DNA of 64,000 nt from Arsenicicoccus dermatophilus (GCF_022568795.1 NZ_JAKZHU010000003.1:62001-126000), one strand, 5' to 3'; counted from the first letter of the stretch, positions 1-9,130 are shown. Numbers and translations: made by a program. Notes: generated from the sequence alone by a model not told the origin.

Positions 1-969
1 ACGGAAGGCCTGCAGCACCAGGTGTGCCTCGGGCTGGTTCTGGCAGCTGGTGCCGAGCCGCTTCCACAGGAAGGCGACGGCGTCGAGGCGGACGACCTCG
101 ACGCCGGCGTTGCCGAGGTGGCAGACGACGTCGAGCATCTCCTCGAGCACGCGGGGGTTCGCGTAGTCCAGGTCCCACTGGTAGTCGTTGAAGGTCGTCC
201 ACACCCAGGACCGCGCCTCCTCCACCCAGGTGAAGCTGCCGGGCGCGAAGTCGGGGAAGACCTCGGGCAGCGTCTGCTCCCACCGGTCGGGCATGGTCCG
301 GTCGGGATAGAAGTGGTACATCGCGCGGGCCTCGGGGTCGCCCGTCACCGCCGCCCGCGCCCAGGGGTGCTCCCGCGCGGTGTGGTTGCAGACCAGGTCC
401 ACGACCAGCGAGATCCCCTGGGCGCGCAGCGTGCTCGCGAGGGCGGTCAGCTCGGCGAAGCTGCCGAGCCGCGGGTCGGTCCGCCGGTAGTCCGCGACCG
501 CGTAGCCCCCGTCGTCGGCGCCCTCGCGCGGCAGCAGCACCGGCATCAGGTGCAGCATCGTCACGCCGAGCTCGGCGAGGTGGTCGAGCCGGTCGGGCAG
601 CTGTGCGAAGGTCCCGGCAAAGCGGTCGGTGTAGCAGACGTAGCCGATCGTCTCGGGCCGCTGGAACCAGTCGGGCTGGGAGAGTCGGCGCTGGTCGAGC
701 AGGTGCAGGTCCTGCGGTCGTCCGGCGAAGGCTCGCGCGGCGACGGTCACGAGGCGGTCGAGGACCTGGTCCAGGGCAGGGTCGGCGGCGACCTGCGCAG
801 CGGTGTCCTCACCCACCGTTGCGCCGTACAAGCCCTGGACCGGGCGCACCACGTCGGCCCACAGGGTCGCCAGCCGGGCCTCGAAGATCGCCCGCGCGTC
901 GTCGTCGAGGGTCGCCCACCCGGGCAGGGAGCGGTAGGACCGGGGGATCTCGGGCAGGGGCGCGGCCAT
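1..969 (-). CDS. Amylosucrase-type GH13 glycosidase (3' part beyond window)
   Basis: Glycoside hydrolase family 13 enzyme, most likely amylosucrase, which splits sucrose and adds the glucose to an alpha-1,4-glucan. ATG at 969; 323 residues are visible and the remainder lies beyond the left edge. The barrel is recognisable from 'DLVCNHT', then 'NDYQWDLDYANP', then the nucleophile strand 'RLDAVAFLWKRLGTSC' with the catalytic Asp near residue 296. The GTSC segment directly after that strand is typical of amylosucrases. It is divergent from the CYTH-CHAD gene. Another sucrose-acting GH13 enzyme is possible, because the acid/base Glu and the C-terminal domain are not visible. Confidence 0.85.
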   Translation of the reverse strand, partial: MAAPLPEIPRSYRSLPGWATLDDDARAIFEARLATLWADVVRPVQGLYGATVGEDTAAQVAADPALDQVLDRLVTVAARAFAGRPQDLHLLDQRRLSQPDWFQRPETIGYVCYTDRFAGTFAQLPDRLDHLAELGVTMLHLMPVLLPREGADDGGYAVADYRRTDPRLGSFAELTALASTLRAQGISLVVDLVCNHTAREHPWARAAVTGDPEARAMYHFYPDRTMPDRWEQTLPEVFPDFAPGSFTWVEEARSWVWTTFNDYQWDLDYANPRVLEEMLDVVCHLGNAGVEVVRLDAVAFLWKRLGTSCQNQPEAHLVLQAFR

Positions 970-1059
970 GAGGCCATGCTCCCACCGACGCGGCGACGGG
1001 GCCCGCAGCCGCTGGCGGCACGGTCGGCGCCGCGCCCGCCCTTCGGGGACAATGGGACG

Positions 1060-2676
1060 GTGACTGCAACGGAGCATCAGGAGATCGAGCGCAAGTACGA
1101 CGTGGCCGGCGGGGCCGAGCTGCCCAGCCTGGTGACGCTCCCGGGGGTGGATCACGTCGAGGTGCGTCCCGCCGAGGAGCTGGACGCGATCTACGTCGAC
1201 ACCGCCGACCTGGCGCTGGCCCGCGCCCGGATCACGCTGCGTCGCCGCACCGGGGGCAAGGACGCCGGCTGGCACCTCAAGCTCCCGGCCCGCAAGGACG
1301 TCCGCCGGGAGCTGCACGCCCCCCTCGGCGAGGAGCCGACCCGCGAGGACGGCTCGCTCGACCTGCAGCGGCTGCAGGTCCCGGCCGAGTTGCTCCCCCA
1401 CGTGCTCGCGCACACGCGGGGCCGCGACATCACCCCGGTCGTGCGGCTCACCAACCAGCGGACCACCGCCGAGCTGTATGCCGGGGAGCAGCGCACCTTC
1501 CTCGCCGAGGTGTGCGCCGACCGGGTCACCGCGACCCCGCTGCGAGAGGGCCTGACCGCGAGCGCCTGGAGCGAGTGGGAGGTCGAGCTCGTCGACGGGC
1601 CCCTGTCGCTGCTGGACGCCGTCGAGGGGGTGCTGCTGGCCGCCGGCGCACGCCCGGCGAGCGGCCCGTCCAAGCTGGTGCGGGCCCTGGGGTCCCTCGC
1701 GCCGCGGCCGGTCGCGATCCACGCCGTCCCCGACAGGCCCACGGCCGGCCAGGTGATGATGGCGGCGCTGCAGTCCACCGTGGAGCGGCTCAAGGCCGAG
1801 GACGCGGGCGCCCGGCTGTCCGCGCCCGACGCCGTGCACCAGATGCGGGTGGCGTCGCGCCGGCTGCGGACCCTGCTGTCGACGTACGGCCCGCTGCTCG
1901 ACCCGGACACCACCACCCACCTGCGCGAGGAGCTCAAGGTCCTCGCCGAGACCCTGGGCGGGGTCCGCGACAGCGAGGTGATGCGCGAGCGCCTGCTCGC
2001 CCTCGTCGAGGCCCAGCCGGCCCAGGCGGTCCTCGGCCCCGTGAGCGAGCGGATCGAGGCCGAGATGGCCAAGGACTACGCGCGGGCTCACGCTCGGCTG
2101 GTGCGCGGCCTGGAGCACGAGCGCTACTACGCGCTGCTCGACGCCCTCGACGAGCTGGTCGCCACCCCGCCCACGACTCCCCTCGCCCAGGAGAAGGCCC
2201 AGCTCGTCGTCCCCCGCCTCCTCGGCCGCGACTGGCGCCGCATGCGCCGCGCGGTGGTGCAGGCCACCCGCGAGGACGACCCGGCCCGCGCCGAGGACGC
2301 CCTCCACGAGGTGCGCAAGGGCGCCAAGCGGCTGCGGTACGCCGCGGAGTCCACCGGCGTGGTCCTCGGGCTGCGGGCCAAGCAGCTCGCCAGGTCCGCT
2401 GCTGCCCTCTCGGAGGTGCTCGGCGAGCACCAGGACTCGGTGATCACCCAGGAGGCGATCCGCGACCTCGGCATGCGTGCCCAGCGGCACGGGGAGCCCG
2501 TTCACCTACGGCCGGCTGGAGGGGATCGAGGAGGCCGGGCGCGGACGGCTCGCGTCCAAGGGCTACCGCAAGGCCCTCGCCGACGTCCGCAGGCGTCGCC
2601 TCAAGGGCTGGAAGAAGGTCTGAGCCGAGCCGGTCTCGTCGGGTGGGGCACCGACCACCTGGCGCGCCGCGGCTGA
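1060..2676 (+). CDS. CYTH and CHAD domain protein, apparent frameshift near the 3' end
   Basis: CYTH domain first (residues about 5-200, opening with the signature 'EIERKYDV' and the basic strands expected of a triphosphate-binding tunnel), then a CHAD domain of His-containing helices ('HQMRVASRRLRTLL', 'HEVRKGAKRLRYAAES'). The pair is associated with inorganic polyphosphate or triphosphate binding. GTG at 1060 is preceded by GACAAT with a 6-nt gap. The frame runs to a stop at 2674-2676, but the family-like C-terminus (FTYGRLEGIEEAGRG and onward) lies in another frame from about 2501 and stops at 2621-2623. Deleting one C of the CCC at 2497-2499 would join the two. This is either a real frameshift or a sequencing error. 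Confidence 0.82.
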   Translation: MTATEHQEIERKYDVAGGAELPSLVTLPGVDHVEVRPAEELDAIYVDTADLALARARITLRRRTGGKDAGWHLKLPARKDVRRELHAPLGEEPTREDGSLDLQRLQVPAELLPHVLAHTRGRDITPVVRLTNQRTTAELYAGEQRTFLAEVCADRVTATPLREGLTASAWSEWEVELVDGPLSLLDAVEGVLLAAGARPASGPSKLVRALGSLAPRPVAIHAVPDRPTAGQVMMAALQSTVERLKAEDAGARLSAPDAVHQMRVASRRLRTLLSTYGPLLDPDTTTHLREELKVLAETLGGVRDSEVMRERLLALVEAQPAQAVLGPVSERIEAEMAKDYARAHARLVRGLEHERYYALLDALDELVATPPTTPLAQEKAQLVVPRLLGRDWRRMRRAVVQATREDDPARAEDALHEVRKGAKRLRYAAESTGVVLGLRAKQLARSAAALSEVLGEHQDSVITQEAIRDLGMRAQRHGEPVHLRPAGGDRGGRARTARVQGLPQGPRRRPQASPQGLEEGLSRAGLVGWGTDHLARRG

Positions 2677-2712
2677 TAGGACTTGAGGGCACCCACCACA
2701 CGAGGAGACGCC

Positions 2713-3111
2713 ATGTCCGAGCACACCCGCACCATCACGGTCGACGCCCCCGCGGACGTCGCCTTCGGCTACCTGAGCGATGCGCGCAACCTGCCCGACT
2801 TCATGCCTCGGATGCGGTCGGTGGAGCCGCAGGGCGACGGCATCGTCGCCGTCACCGCCGTGGTCACCCCCGACGGCAAGCAGGAGCTCGAGGTGCACGG
2901 CACCGCCCAGCTGGAGGTCGACGAGGCCGCCCGCACGATGCGCTGGAGCTCCGAGCGGCACAGCTACCACGGCTCCCTCGCCGTCACCGGCGAGCGCCCG
3001 GCCGAGCTGCAGATCACGCTGAGCACCGAGCACGGCGACCCCGCCACCATCGACATGGGCCTGGACCAGGCGCTCGAGGCGATCAAGACCCGCATCGAGG
3101 CGCGCGTCTGA
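2713..3111 (+). CDS. SRPBCC family (START-like) protein
   Basis: A 132-residue protein of the SRPBCC / polyketide cyclase superfamily, which forms a helix-grip fold with a hydrophobic pocket. The N-terminus 'TITVDAPADVAFGYLSDARN' is the usual first strand and helix, and the C-terminal amphipathic helix closes the pocket. ATG at 2713 follows a GAGGAG ribosome-binding site. Length is normal for the single-domain family. Ligand unknown. A strong hairpin follows the stop and is shared with the convergent transporter gene. Confidence 0.8.
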   Translation: MSEHTRTITVDAPADVAFGYLSDARNLPDFMPRMRSVEPQGDGIVAVTAVVTPDGKQELEVHGTAQLEVDEAARTMRWSSERHSYHGSLAVTGERPAELQITLSTEHGDPATIDMGLDQALEAIKTRIEARV

Positions 3112-3126
3112 CCGCACGCCCCGCAG

Positions 3127-3170
3127 GCCGAGGGCCTCGCACCCGCTGCGGCGGGTGCGAGGCCCTCGGC
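3127..3170. terminator. Perfect 20-bp hairpin between convergent genes
   Basis: Arms 3127-3146 and 3151-3170 are exact reverse complements around the 4-nt loop TGCG. The hairpin sits just after the SRPBCC stop and directly before the stop of the convergent AI-2E transporter, so it can serve both transcripts. There is no T-run, as is common in high-GC actinobacteria. Confidence 0.8.
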
Positions 3171-3171
3171 G

Positions 3172-4506
3172 TCAGTCCACGGCGACGTCGTGCGCGGCCG
3201 CGTCGGACTCGGCAGCCGCGGCCTCCTGCGACGACAGCCGCTCGTCCTCGGGCCCGGGCGGCAGCGGCAGGTGGGAGGCCCGCAGCGTCGCGTTGGCGAA
3301 GGCCACCAGCGGCACCGCGAAGAGCGCACCCGCCACACCGGCCACCGCGGTGCCGGCCAGCACCGACAGGGCGACGCCGAGCGGGTGGACCTCGACGTTG
3401 CGGCTCATGATCAGCGGCTGCAGCAGGTGCGCCTCGAGCTGGACCAGGATCACGATGGTGATGGCCACGACGAGGGCCGCCCCCGGCCCGTGCTCGATGA
3501 GCGACACCGCGATGCAGAAGCAGCCGGTCACCGTCATGCCGATCAGCGGGATGAAGGACCCCACGAAGATCAGCACCGCCAGCGCCACCGCCATCGGCAC
3601 GTGCAGCACGTAGAGCACCACCCAGATCGTCGTGGCGTGCAGGGTGGCGATGATCGTCACGCCGCGCATGTAGCCGCCGAGGGTGTGCCAGCCGACCCGC
3701 CCGACCTGGTCGAGACGGCGCCGGGAGCCGGCGGGCATCAGCCCGAGCACCCAGCGCCAGATCTCCTCGCCGTCGCGCAGCAGGAAGAAGGTGCTCAGCA
3801 GCAGCAGGAGACCGCCCGCCACGATCTCGGACAGCGTCGACATGGTGGTGATCGCGCTGGAGACGAGGGTGCCCTGGTTCTTGGAGATGGCGTCGGACGC
3901 CTCGGTGAGGTACTTGTCGAACTGCTTGTCGCTCACCTGAAGCGGGCCGTTGTGCAGCCATGAGCCCGCCTGCTTGAGGAACTCCTTGAACTGGTCCCCC
4001 ATCCGTGGGGCGTTGGCGGAGATCTGCATGGCGACGAAGGTGATGATGGCGCCGATCACCGCGATGCCGAGCAGCAGCGCCAGGAAGGCCGCCAGCGAGT
4101 GCGGCACCCGAGCCCCGTCGCGCAGCCGGCGCTGCACCGGCCCGAGCACGGCCGTCAGCAGCAGCGCGACGACGAAGGGGATGGTGACGATCGGCACCGC
4201 GCCCAGGACGTGGGCCACGAGCCACACCGCGGCGGCGATGAGCATCAGCCGCCAGCTCCACGCGGCGGCGACGCGCACGGCGAAGGGGAGCGGGTCGGCG
4301 TCGTCGTGGGGGCCCGGCACGGTGACGTGCACGTGGGCGGTGGGCTGGGGCGCGTCCGCGGCGGTGGCCCACTGCGAGGGCGGCGGCGCGTCGAGCCGGG
4401 CCCGGACCGTGCGGGCCACGGTCCCGAGGGCTCCCCGCAGCCGGGGGGGCCGGGGCGCGCCGGTGCGGTCGTCGTGCGAGTCGTCGTGCAGGTCGTCCTG
4501 GTCCAT
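3172..4506 (-). CDS. AI-2E family transporter (first of two)
   Basis: Polytopic membrane protein of the AI-2E (PerM/TqsA-like) family, about 444 residues. A charged N-terminal cytoplasmic segment is followed by hydrophobic helices; the typical central region and the 'FVGSFIPLIGMTVTG' re-entrant type segment are visible. The family exports small molecules or ions, but the substrate cannot be read from sequence. ATG at 4506 is chosen because GAGAGG lies at a good distance upstream; an in-frame ATG at 4542 would add 12 residues. A second member of the family is at 52927-54207. Confidence 0.85.
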   Translation of the reverse strand: MDQDDLHDDSHDDRTGAPRPPRLRGALGTVARTVRARLDAPPPSQWATAADAPQPTAHVHVTVPGPHDDADPLPFAVRVAAAWSWRLMLIAAAVWLVAHVLGAVPIVTIPFVVALLLTAVLGPVQRRLRDGARVPHSLAAFLALLLGIAVIGAIITFVAMQISANAPRMGDQFKEFLKQAGSWLHNGPLQVSDKQFDKYLTEASDAISKNQGTLVSSAITTMSTLSEIVAGGLLLLLSTFFLLRDGEEIWRWVLGLMPAGSRRRLDQVGRVGWHTLGGYMRGVTIIATLHATTIWVVLYVLHVPMAVALAVLIFVGSFIPLIGMTVTGCFCIAVSLIEHGPGAALVVAITIVILVQLEAHLLQPLIMSRNVEVHPLGVALSVLAGTAVAGVAGALFAVPLVAFANATLRASHLPLPPGPEDERLSSQEAAAAESDAAAHDVAVD

Positions 4507-4641
4507 CGCGGTCCTCTCGGGCGGTCGCGCACCATGATTCATGGCCCGGCTGAGGGTTCTCTGCCCCAGGACACCGTATGCCGAACGGGGGACCTGCGGG
4601 CCCCTCCGTCACCCGCCGGTGACCAGACCGCCCGCCGCGGG

Positions 4642-6264
4642 TCAGAACTCCCGCGCCCGCCGCAGCGGCCGGGGCCGCCCGTCGGGGTCGTGCAGCAGCT
4701 CGTAGACCACCTTGCACCAGGCCCGGGTCAGCGGGCCCTGCTCGACGGGCCGGATCCGGCGCAGGCGTCCCGGCGGCCGCTCCCCCGAGCACCCGCCCGC
4801 GTGCCAGGCATCAAGCCGGTCCGCGCACTCGGCATACGCCCGGAACATGCCCCGGTTGCCGAGGCAGTCGCCCATGATCGCGTGGAGCTGCTCGTCGGAG
4901 GGGTCGGGCGGCAGCTCGCGGCCCAGGTGCTCGGCGGCGAGGACGAGCCGCAGGCGGCGGGCATAGACGTTGTGGTCGGCGCCGGCGTCGTCGAAGACCA
5001 CGGCCGACAGCTCCGAGTCGTGGGTCCACGAGCGGCGGTTGAAGTTGTCCGACCCGATCGTGGCCCACATGTCGTCCATGACGCAGACCTTGGCGTGGAC
5101 GTAGACCGGGGTCCCGGCGGGGTTCTCGATGCCGTAGACCCCGACCCGGTCGGGGCCGGCCTGCTCGATGATCGACAGCGCCTCGTGCCGACCGTAGAGC
5201 TGCGGCTGCCGCGACAGCGCGCCGGACTGGTCGGGCACCTGCGGCAGCACCGCGATCACGTGCAGGTCCGGGCTGGTGGTCAGGGTGTCCTTGAACTGGT
5301 CGGCGACGTCGGAGGACCAGAGGTACTGGTCCTCGATGTAGATCAGGTGGTCGGCGCGCGCCAGCGCCTTGGAGTAGCCCCGGGCCACGGACCGCTCGCC
5401 GCCGCGGGCATAGGGATAGTCCCGGCCGTGGCGCAGGTTCGGATAGGTGCGCAGCAGCTGCACGTGGTGGGTGCCGCCGACGACGGGTGGCGGCGGCGGC
5501 ATGCGCGGCGGCAGCGGGTCGGGGTCGGTGTCGTCGCCGCGCCACCGGTCGGCGGCCATCCGGATCGGGCTGCGCGACAAGGGGGTCGGGTCGTTCCACC
5601 GCTCCCGGAAGACCGTCTCCACGTCATACACCGCCGGTCCCTGCAGGCACACCTGCACGTCGTGCCAGGGCGGGGTGCCGCCGAACTCCTCGGCCATGTC
5701 CTGGGTCTGCGGGTCGCCGCCGTGGCCGCGGTCGTCCCCGCGGGAGTGGCACAGGTCGATGCCGCCGACGTAGGCGACGTCGCGGGTGGGGTCGTCGCGG
5801 TGCCGGATCACCACGAACTTCTGGTGGTGGCTGCCGCCGGTGCGCACCCGCATGTCCAGGAGGACCTCGGCGCCCTCGTGCTGCAGCTGCTCGCCGAACC
5901 GGCGGTTCTCGGTGCCGGAGAAGTTCAGCTTGTCCCAGTGCGAGCGCCACACCAGCCCGCGCACGTCGGCGCCGCGGCGCCTGGCGCGGATCAGCACCGA
6001 TGCGATCTCCGAGCCGGGGTCCTCGGGCAGCAGCCGCTCGTCGGGGTCACCACGCCAGTCGGTGAACCACACCAGGTCCCCCTCGCCCACCGCCTCCAGC
6101 CGGGCGTGCAGGTGGCGGAAGTACTCCCGGCCGTGGATCAGGGGGACCGCGCGGTTGCCGTCGCTCCAGGCCTGGTCGCCCGGGTGCACGTCGTCCAGGG
6201 TGGTGCGCGGGTTGGCCCGCTCGTCCTTGGTGAGGAGCCAGTCCCGGATGGTCATGCCGCTCAT
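4642..6264 (-). CDS. Phospholipase D-like protein with two HKD-type motifs
   Basis: Phospholipase D superfamily, about 540 residues, matching the eukaryote-like PLD layout. The C-terminal motif is complete: HAKVCVMD followed by GSDN. The N-terminal motif 'HHQKFVVIRHRD' has His and Lys, but the position where Asp is expected holds Arg; it is followed by the usual 'YVGGIDLCHSR'. Probable role is phosphodiester hydrolysis or transfer on phospholipids. No signal peptide is evident. ATG at 6264 and ATG at 6255 are both possible starts. It lies upstream of the AI-2E transporter gene on the same strand. Confidence 0.85.
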   Translation of the reverse strand: MSGMTIRDWLLTKDERANPRTTLDDVHPGDQAWSDGNRAVPLIHGREYFRHLHARLEAVGEGDLVWFTDWRGDPDERLLPEDPGSEIASVLIRARRRGADVRGLVWRSHWDKLNFSGTENRRFGEQLQHEGAEVLLDMRVRTGGSHHQKFVVIRHRDDPTRDVAYVGGIDLCHSRGDDRGHGGDPQTQDMAEEFGGTPPWHDVQVCLQGPAVYDVETVFRERWNDPTPLSRSPIRMAADRWRGDDTDPDPLPPRMPPPPPVVGGTHHVQLLRTYPNLRHGRDYPYARGGERSVARGYSKALARADHLIYIEDQYLWSSDVADQFKDTLTTSPDLHVIAVLPQVPDQSGALSRQPQLYGRHEALSIIEQAGPDRVGVYGIENPAGTPVYVHAKVCVMDDMWATIGSDNFNRRSWTHDSELSAVVFDDAGADHNVYARRLRLVLAAEHLGRELPPDPSDEQLHAIMGDCLGNRGMFRAYAECADRLDAWHAGGCSGERPPGRLRRIRPVEQGPLTRAWCKVVYELLHDPDGRPRPLRRAREF

Positions 6265-6308
6265 TCTGCCCGTATGCCGGACCGGGCGCCCCACCTCCCC
6301 CGAAACGC

Positions 6309-7181
6309 TCAGCCTGCGGCGATGAGGCTCACGGCCGCGGCGCACCCGAGCAGGCCCACCACCTGGGCGCGGCTCGCCCGCTCCCCGAGCACGGCCATGG
6401 CGAGCAGCACGGTGAAGGCCGGGTAGAGCGACGCCACCACCGGGACGATCGTCAACCGCCCCCCGCCCGCCCGGCTCGCCAGGAAGTAGGTCAGCGCCCC
6501 GAAGGCGCCGGTGAGCCCCACCGACCACGCCGGCAGGGCCGCCCGCACCCCGCCGTCGGGGCGTCGGTGGGCCCGCTGCTGCAGGACGATGCCCCACATC
6601 GCGACCAGCGAGCCGAGCTGGCAGACGGCCACCGGCCAGCTCCCGGCGCCGGCGCCGGCGTGCGCCAGGGCCACGAAGTAGACCGCGAAGCCCACACCGG
6701 CGAGCAGCCCGTCCCGCACCCCGGCCCGGTCGTCGCGCGGCGCGGCGGAGGTGTCGGCGCCGCTCGTGCCGCCGCCCTCGCCCGCGGCTACCGCCCACAC
6801 CGCGGGCAGGGCCAACGCGATCCCGACCAGGGCCGGCGGCGCCGGCCGCTCCCCGAGGGCCACCCCCAGCAGCACCGGCAGCCCGGCCGCGCAGACGGCG
6901 GACAGCGGGCCCGCCACGTGCATCGCCCCCGAGGCCAGGCCCCGCATGAGCATCAGCGTGCCGAAGACGTGCCCGACGGTCGCGACCAGGCCCCACAGCA
7001 CGGCCTGCTGGGTCAACGGGCTGCCCTGCGCCACAGCGATCGCGGTCAGGCAGGTCGCCGAGAAGCTCTGGGCGACGGCGGCCACCACGAGGAAGTGACG
7101 TCGACGGGACTGCACGCCCGAGAGGAAGTCCGAGACGCCGTACAGCACGGCGGAGACGAGGGCAAAGGTGATGGCGACCAC
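6309..7181 (-). CDS. EamA/DMT family transporter
   Basis: A 290-residue integral membrane protein with about ten hydrophobic helices in two EamA repeats, separated by the linker around residues 140-155. The opening 'ALVSAVLYGVSDFLSG' is typical of drug/metabolite transporters. Substrate unknown. GTG at 7181 has CAGGGT placed 6 nt upstream and no clear Shine-Dalgarno, so a leaderless transcript is possible. Confidence 0.82.
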   Translation of the reverse strand: MVAITFALVSAVLYGVSDFLSGVQSRRRHFLVVAAVAQSFSATCLTAIAVAQGSPLTQQAVLWGLVATVGHVFGTLMLMRGLASGAMHVAGPLSAVCAAGLPVLLGVALGERPAPPALVGIALALPAVWAVAAGEGGGTSGADTSAAPRDDRAGVRDGLLAGVGFAVYFVALAHAGAGAGSWPVAVCQLGSLVAMWGIVLQQRAHRRPDGGVRAALPAWSVGLTGAFGALTYFLASRAGGGRLTIVPVVASLYPAFTVLLAMAVLGERASRAQVVGLLGCAAAVSLIAAG

Positions 7182-7209
7182 GCCTCCACCCTGTCAGACC
7201 GTCACTCCC

Positions 7210-8112
7210 TCACACCTGGAAGGGGACTCCCGTGAGCTCCTCGCACAGCTGCCACAGCTGGGCGGCCCTGCGGCGGTCGTGGGAGGCGGCGCTGGAGCCC
7301 ACGGTGCGCGGGTGGCCCTGCGCCTCCAGGAAGCCGTCGGGGCCGACGTAGCTGCCGCCGGGCAGGTCGTCGACGGTGGCGGCGTACAGCTCGGGCAGCG
7401 CGCCGTCGGCGGCACTCTGGGCGATCTGGCGGACCTTGGCGGAGACCCGCACGGCGCGGTCGGCCCAGGCCTTGCCGGTGTGCCCCGGCAGGTTGGTGTC
7501 GGAGTAGCCGGGGTGCGCGGCCACCGAGCGCAGCGGCGAGCGGGCGGCGGTGAGGCGGCGCTGCAGCTCGTAGGCCAGCATCAGGTCCATCAGCTTGGAC
7601 TGCCCGTAGGCCGCCCACGGCTGGTAGGGCCGCCGCTCGAAGCTCGGGTCGGCCAGGTCCAGCCGCCCCATGCGGTGCATCAGGGAGGACAGCCACACCA
7701 CCCGGTCGGTCAGGCGCGGCAGGAGCTGCGCGGTGAGCGCGAAGTGGCCGAGCACGTTGGTGGCGAGCTGCATCTCGTGGCCGTCGACGCTGCGGGCGTG
7801 GGGGATGGCCATGACCCCGGCGTTGTTGACCAGCGTCTCGATGCGCCAGTCCGCCAGCTCCTGCGCGAAGCTGCGCACGGAGGACAGGGAGGCGAGGTCG
7901 AGGTGACGCACCTCGGCGTCGCCGGCGCCGCTGCGGTCGACGGTCGCGAGGGCGGCCTCGGCCTTGGCCAGGTCCCGGCAGGCCATGACCACGTAGCCGC
8001 CCTTGGCGACGAGGGCGCGGGTGGTCTCGAGCCCGAGGCCCGAGCTGGCACCGGTCACGACGAAGACGCGGCCGGTCTGGTCGGGGATGTCCTTGGCGGT
8101 CCAGGTGCTCAT
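7210..8112 (-). CDS. Short-chain dehydrogenase/reductase
   Basis: NAD(P)-dependent SDR of 300 residues. The Rossmann motif is 'VTGASSGLG', 'NNAGVM' marks strand 4, and the active site is seen as Ser-Ser ('VWLSSLMH') and Tyr-x-x-x-Lys ('YGQSKLM'). It resembles the protochlorophyllide/retinol-dehydrogenase-like SDR group, with unknown substrate. The start is ATG at 8112; a longer in-frame reading would begin inside the hexanucleotide repeat and give an artificial Pro-Val leader, so it is rejected. CAGACT lies exactly 6 nt before this ATG. Confidence 0.85.
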   Translation of the reverse strand: MSTWTAKDIPDQTGRVFVVTGASSGLGLETTRALVAKGGYVVMACRDLAKAEAALATVDRSGAGDAEVRHLDLASLSSVRSFAQELADWRIETLVNNAGVMAIPHARSVDGHEMQLATNVLGHFALTAQLLPRLTDRVVWLSSLMHRMGRLDLADPSFERRPYQPWAAYGQSKLMDLMLAYELQRRLTAARSPLRSVAAHPGYSDTNLPGHTGKAWADRAVRVSAKVRQIAQSAADGALPELYAATVDDLPGGSYVGPDGFLEAQGHPRTVGSSAASHDRRRAAQLWQLCEELTGVPFQV

Positions 8113-8170
8113 GGCTCCAGTCTGGCCCAGGTATGGCGGCCGGTGCCCCGCCTGCCCCGCTCGCCCGAGC

Positions 8171-8206
8171 ACCGGCACCGGCACCGGCACCGGCACCGGC
8201 ACCGGC
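8171..8206. repeat. Six tandem copies of ACCGGC
   Basis: Perfect hexanucleotide repeat (6 x ACCGGC) between the SDR start and the terminator of the PhzF gene, followed immediately by a GGCATAC heptamer. It is non-coding on either strand in a sensible frame. Such a tract is prone to slippage and could vary between strains. Confidence 0.9.
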
Positions 8207-8224
8207 ATACGATCGCAGACGTGA

Positions 8225-8258
8225 GGGCGGGCCCCCGGGTCGACCGGTGGGCCCGCCC
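8225..8258. terminator. GC-rich hairpin after the PhzF-like gene
   Basis: Arms GGGCGGGCCC (8225-8234) and GGGCCCGCCC (8249-8258) pair over 10 bp around a 14-nt loop, 20 nt beyond the stop of the minus-strand PhzF-like gene. Confidence 0.6.
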
Positions 8259-8278
8259 CCGCGGTGCGCGGCGCACCG

Positions 8279-9130
8279 TCACAGGTGCATGTGCCCGGTG
8301 GCGATCTCCTTGGCGTGACCGCCGAGGGAGACCTGGCCCTCGGCGTCGATGTTCATGAGCAGCATCGAGGGGCGCTCGATCTCGCGGCCCTGGTAGACGC
8401 GGTAGGCCTTGTCGCGCTCGCCGCGGGCGGCGAGGACCTCGCCGAGGCGGGAGGCGCCGGACGCGGTGGCCGCGACCTCGAGGACACCGCCCTGGGGGCC
8501 GTAGAACATGCGCGACTCGATCTCGCCGTCCTCGCGGAAGGCCCAGACGTAGACCTGCGGCTCGACGTGCAGGAGCATGGCGTACTGGTGCAGCAGGCGG
8601 GCGTCGATGCGCGCCTCGTGCACGTCCTGCGCCGTGGCGAGCTGCAGCACGATGGTGGAGCGGCTGAAGGTGACCTTGACCGTCGGGTCCATGATCGCGG
8701 GCATCTTGCGCCCGACGAGGCCGGCGAGGAAGCGCTTCTCGGTCCTGATCTCCTCGATCGTGGCCTTGCGGCCGATCATGGTCCAGTGGTCGCCGGAGTC
8801 GATGACCTGGATCTCGGGGTGCTTCTGCCCCACCAGCCGCATCACGCCGTCCGCGGGAACGCCGTTGAGCTCCTTGAGGACCTGGGCGGTCGCCATCGAC
8901 GGACCGCCCGCGAAGCCGGACGCACCCTCGGGCTGGAAGAAGCGGACCTCGGGGTTGCCGTCGGCGTCGTAGCCGGTGATGAAGGAGCACTCGCACCCGA
9001 GCTGGCGGGCCGTCTGCTTCATGGTCTCGTCATCGAGACCGGAGGCGTCCGTGAACACCGCGACGGCGTTGCCGGAGAAGAGGTCCTCCGGCGTGGTGAA
9101 CACGTTGAGGAGTCGGTAGTCGCAAGGCAT
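8279..9130 (-). CDS. PhzF family isomerase/epimerase-like protein
   Basis: A 283-residue member of the PhzF / diaminopimelate-epimerase-fold family, with two similar halves. Expected segments are visible: 'VFTTPEDLFSGNAVAVF' at the start, a Glu in 'LGCECSFI' at the usual catalytic acid position, 'GFAGGPSMATAQVL' (family P-F-A-G-H-P-T), and a C-terminal 'EVAATASGASRL' in place of the usual D-P-A-T-G-S. Variation at the His and Asp of these motifs makes the exact reaction uncertain. ATG at 9130 has TAGCCT 6 nt upstream and no Shine-Dalgarno. Confidence 0.75.
   Translation of the reverse strand: MPCDYRLLNVFTTPEDLFSGNAVAVFTDASGLDDETMKQTARQLGCECSFITGYDADGNPEVRFFQPEGASGFAGGPSMATAQVLKELNGVPADGVMRLVGQKHPEIQVIDSGDHWTMIGRKATIEEIRTEKRFLAGLVGRKMPAIMDPTVKVTFSRSTIVLQLATAQDVHEARIDARLLHQYAMLLHVEPQVYVWAFREDGEIESRMFYGPQGGVLEVAATASGASRLGEVLAARGERDKAYRVYQGREIERPSMLLMNIDAEGQVSLGGHAKEIATGHMHL

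Noticed and set aside
22-1059. Upstream extension of the CYTH-CHAD reading frame
   Set aside because: It is antisense to the amylosucrase gene and has no domain; the CYTH domain begins right after GTG 1060.
8113-8208. Longer SDR start giving a Pro-Val repeat leader
   Set aside because: The leader comes from the ACCGGC repeat; the family start and a -10-like hexamer support ATG 8112.
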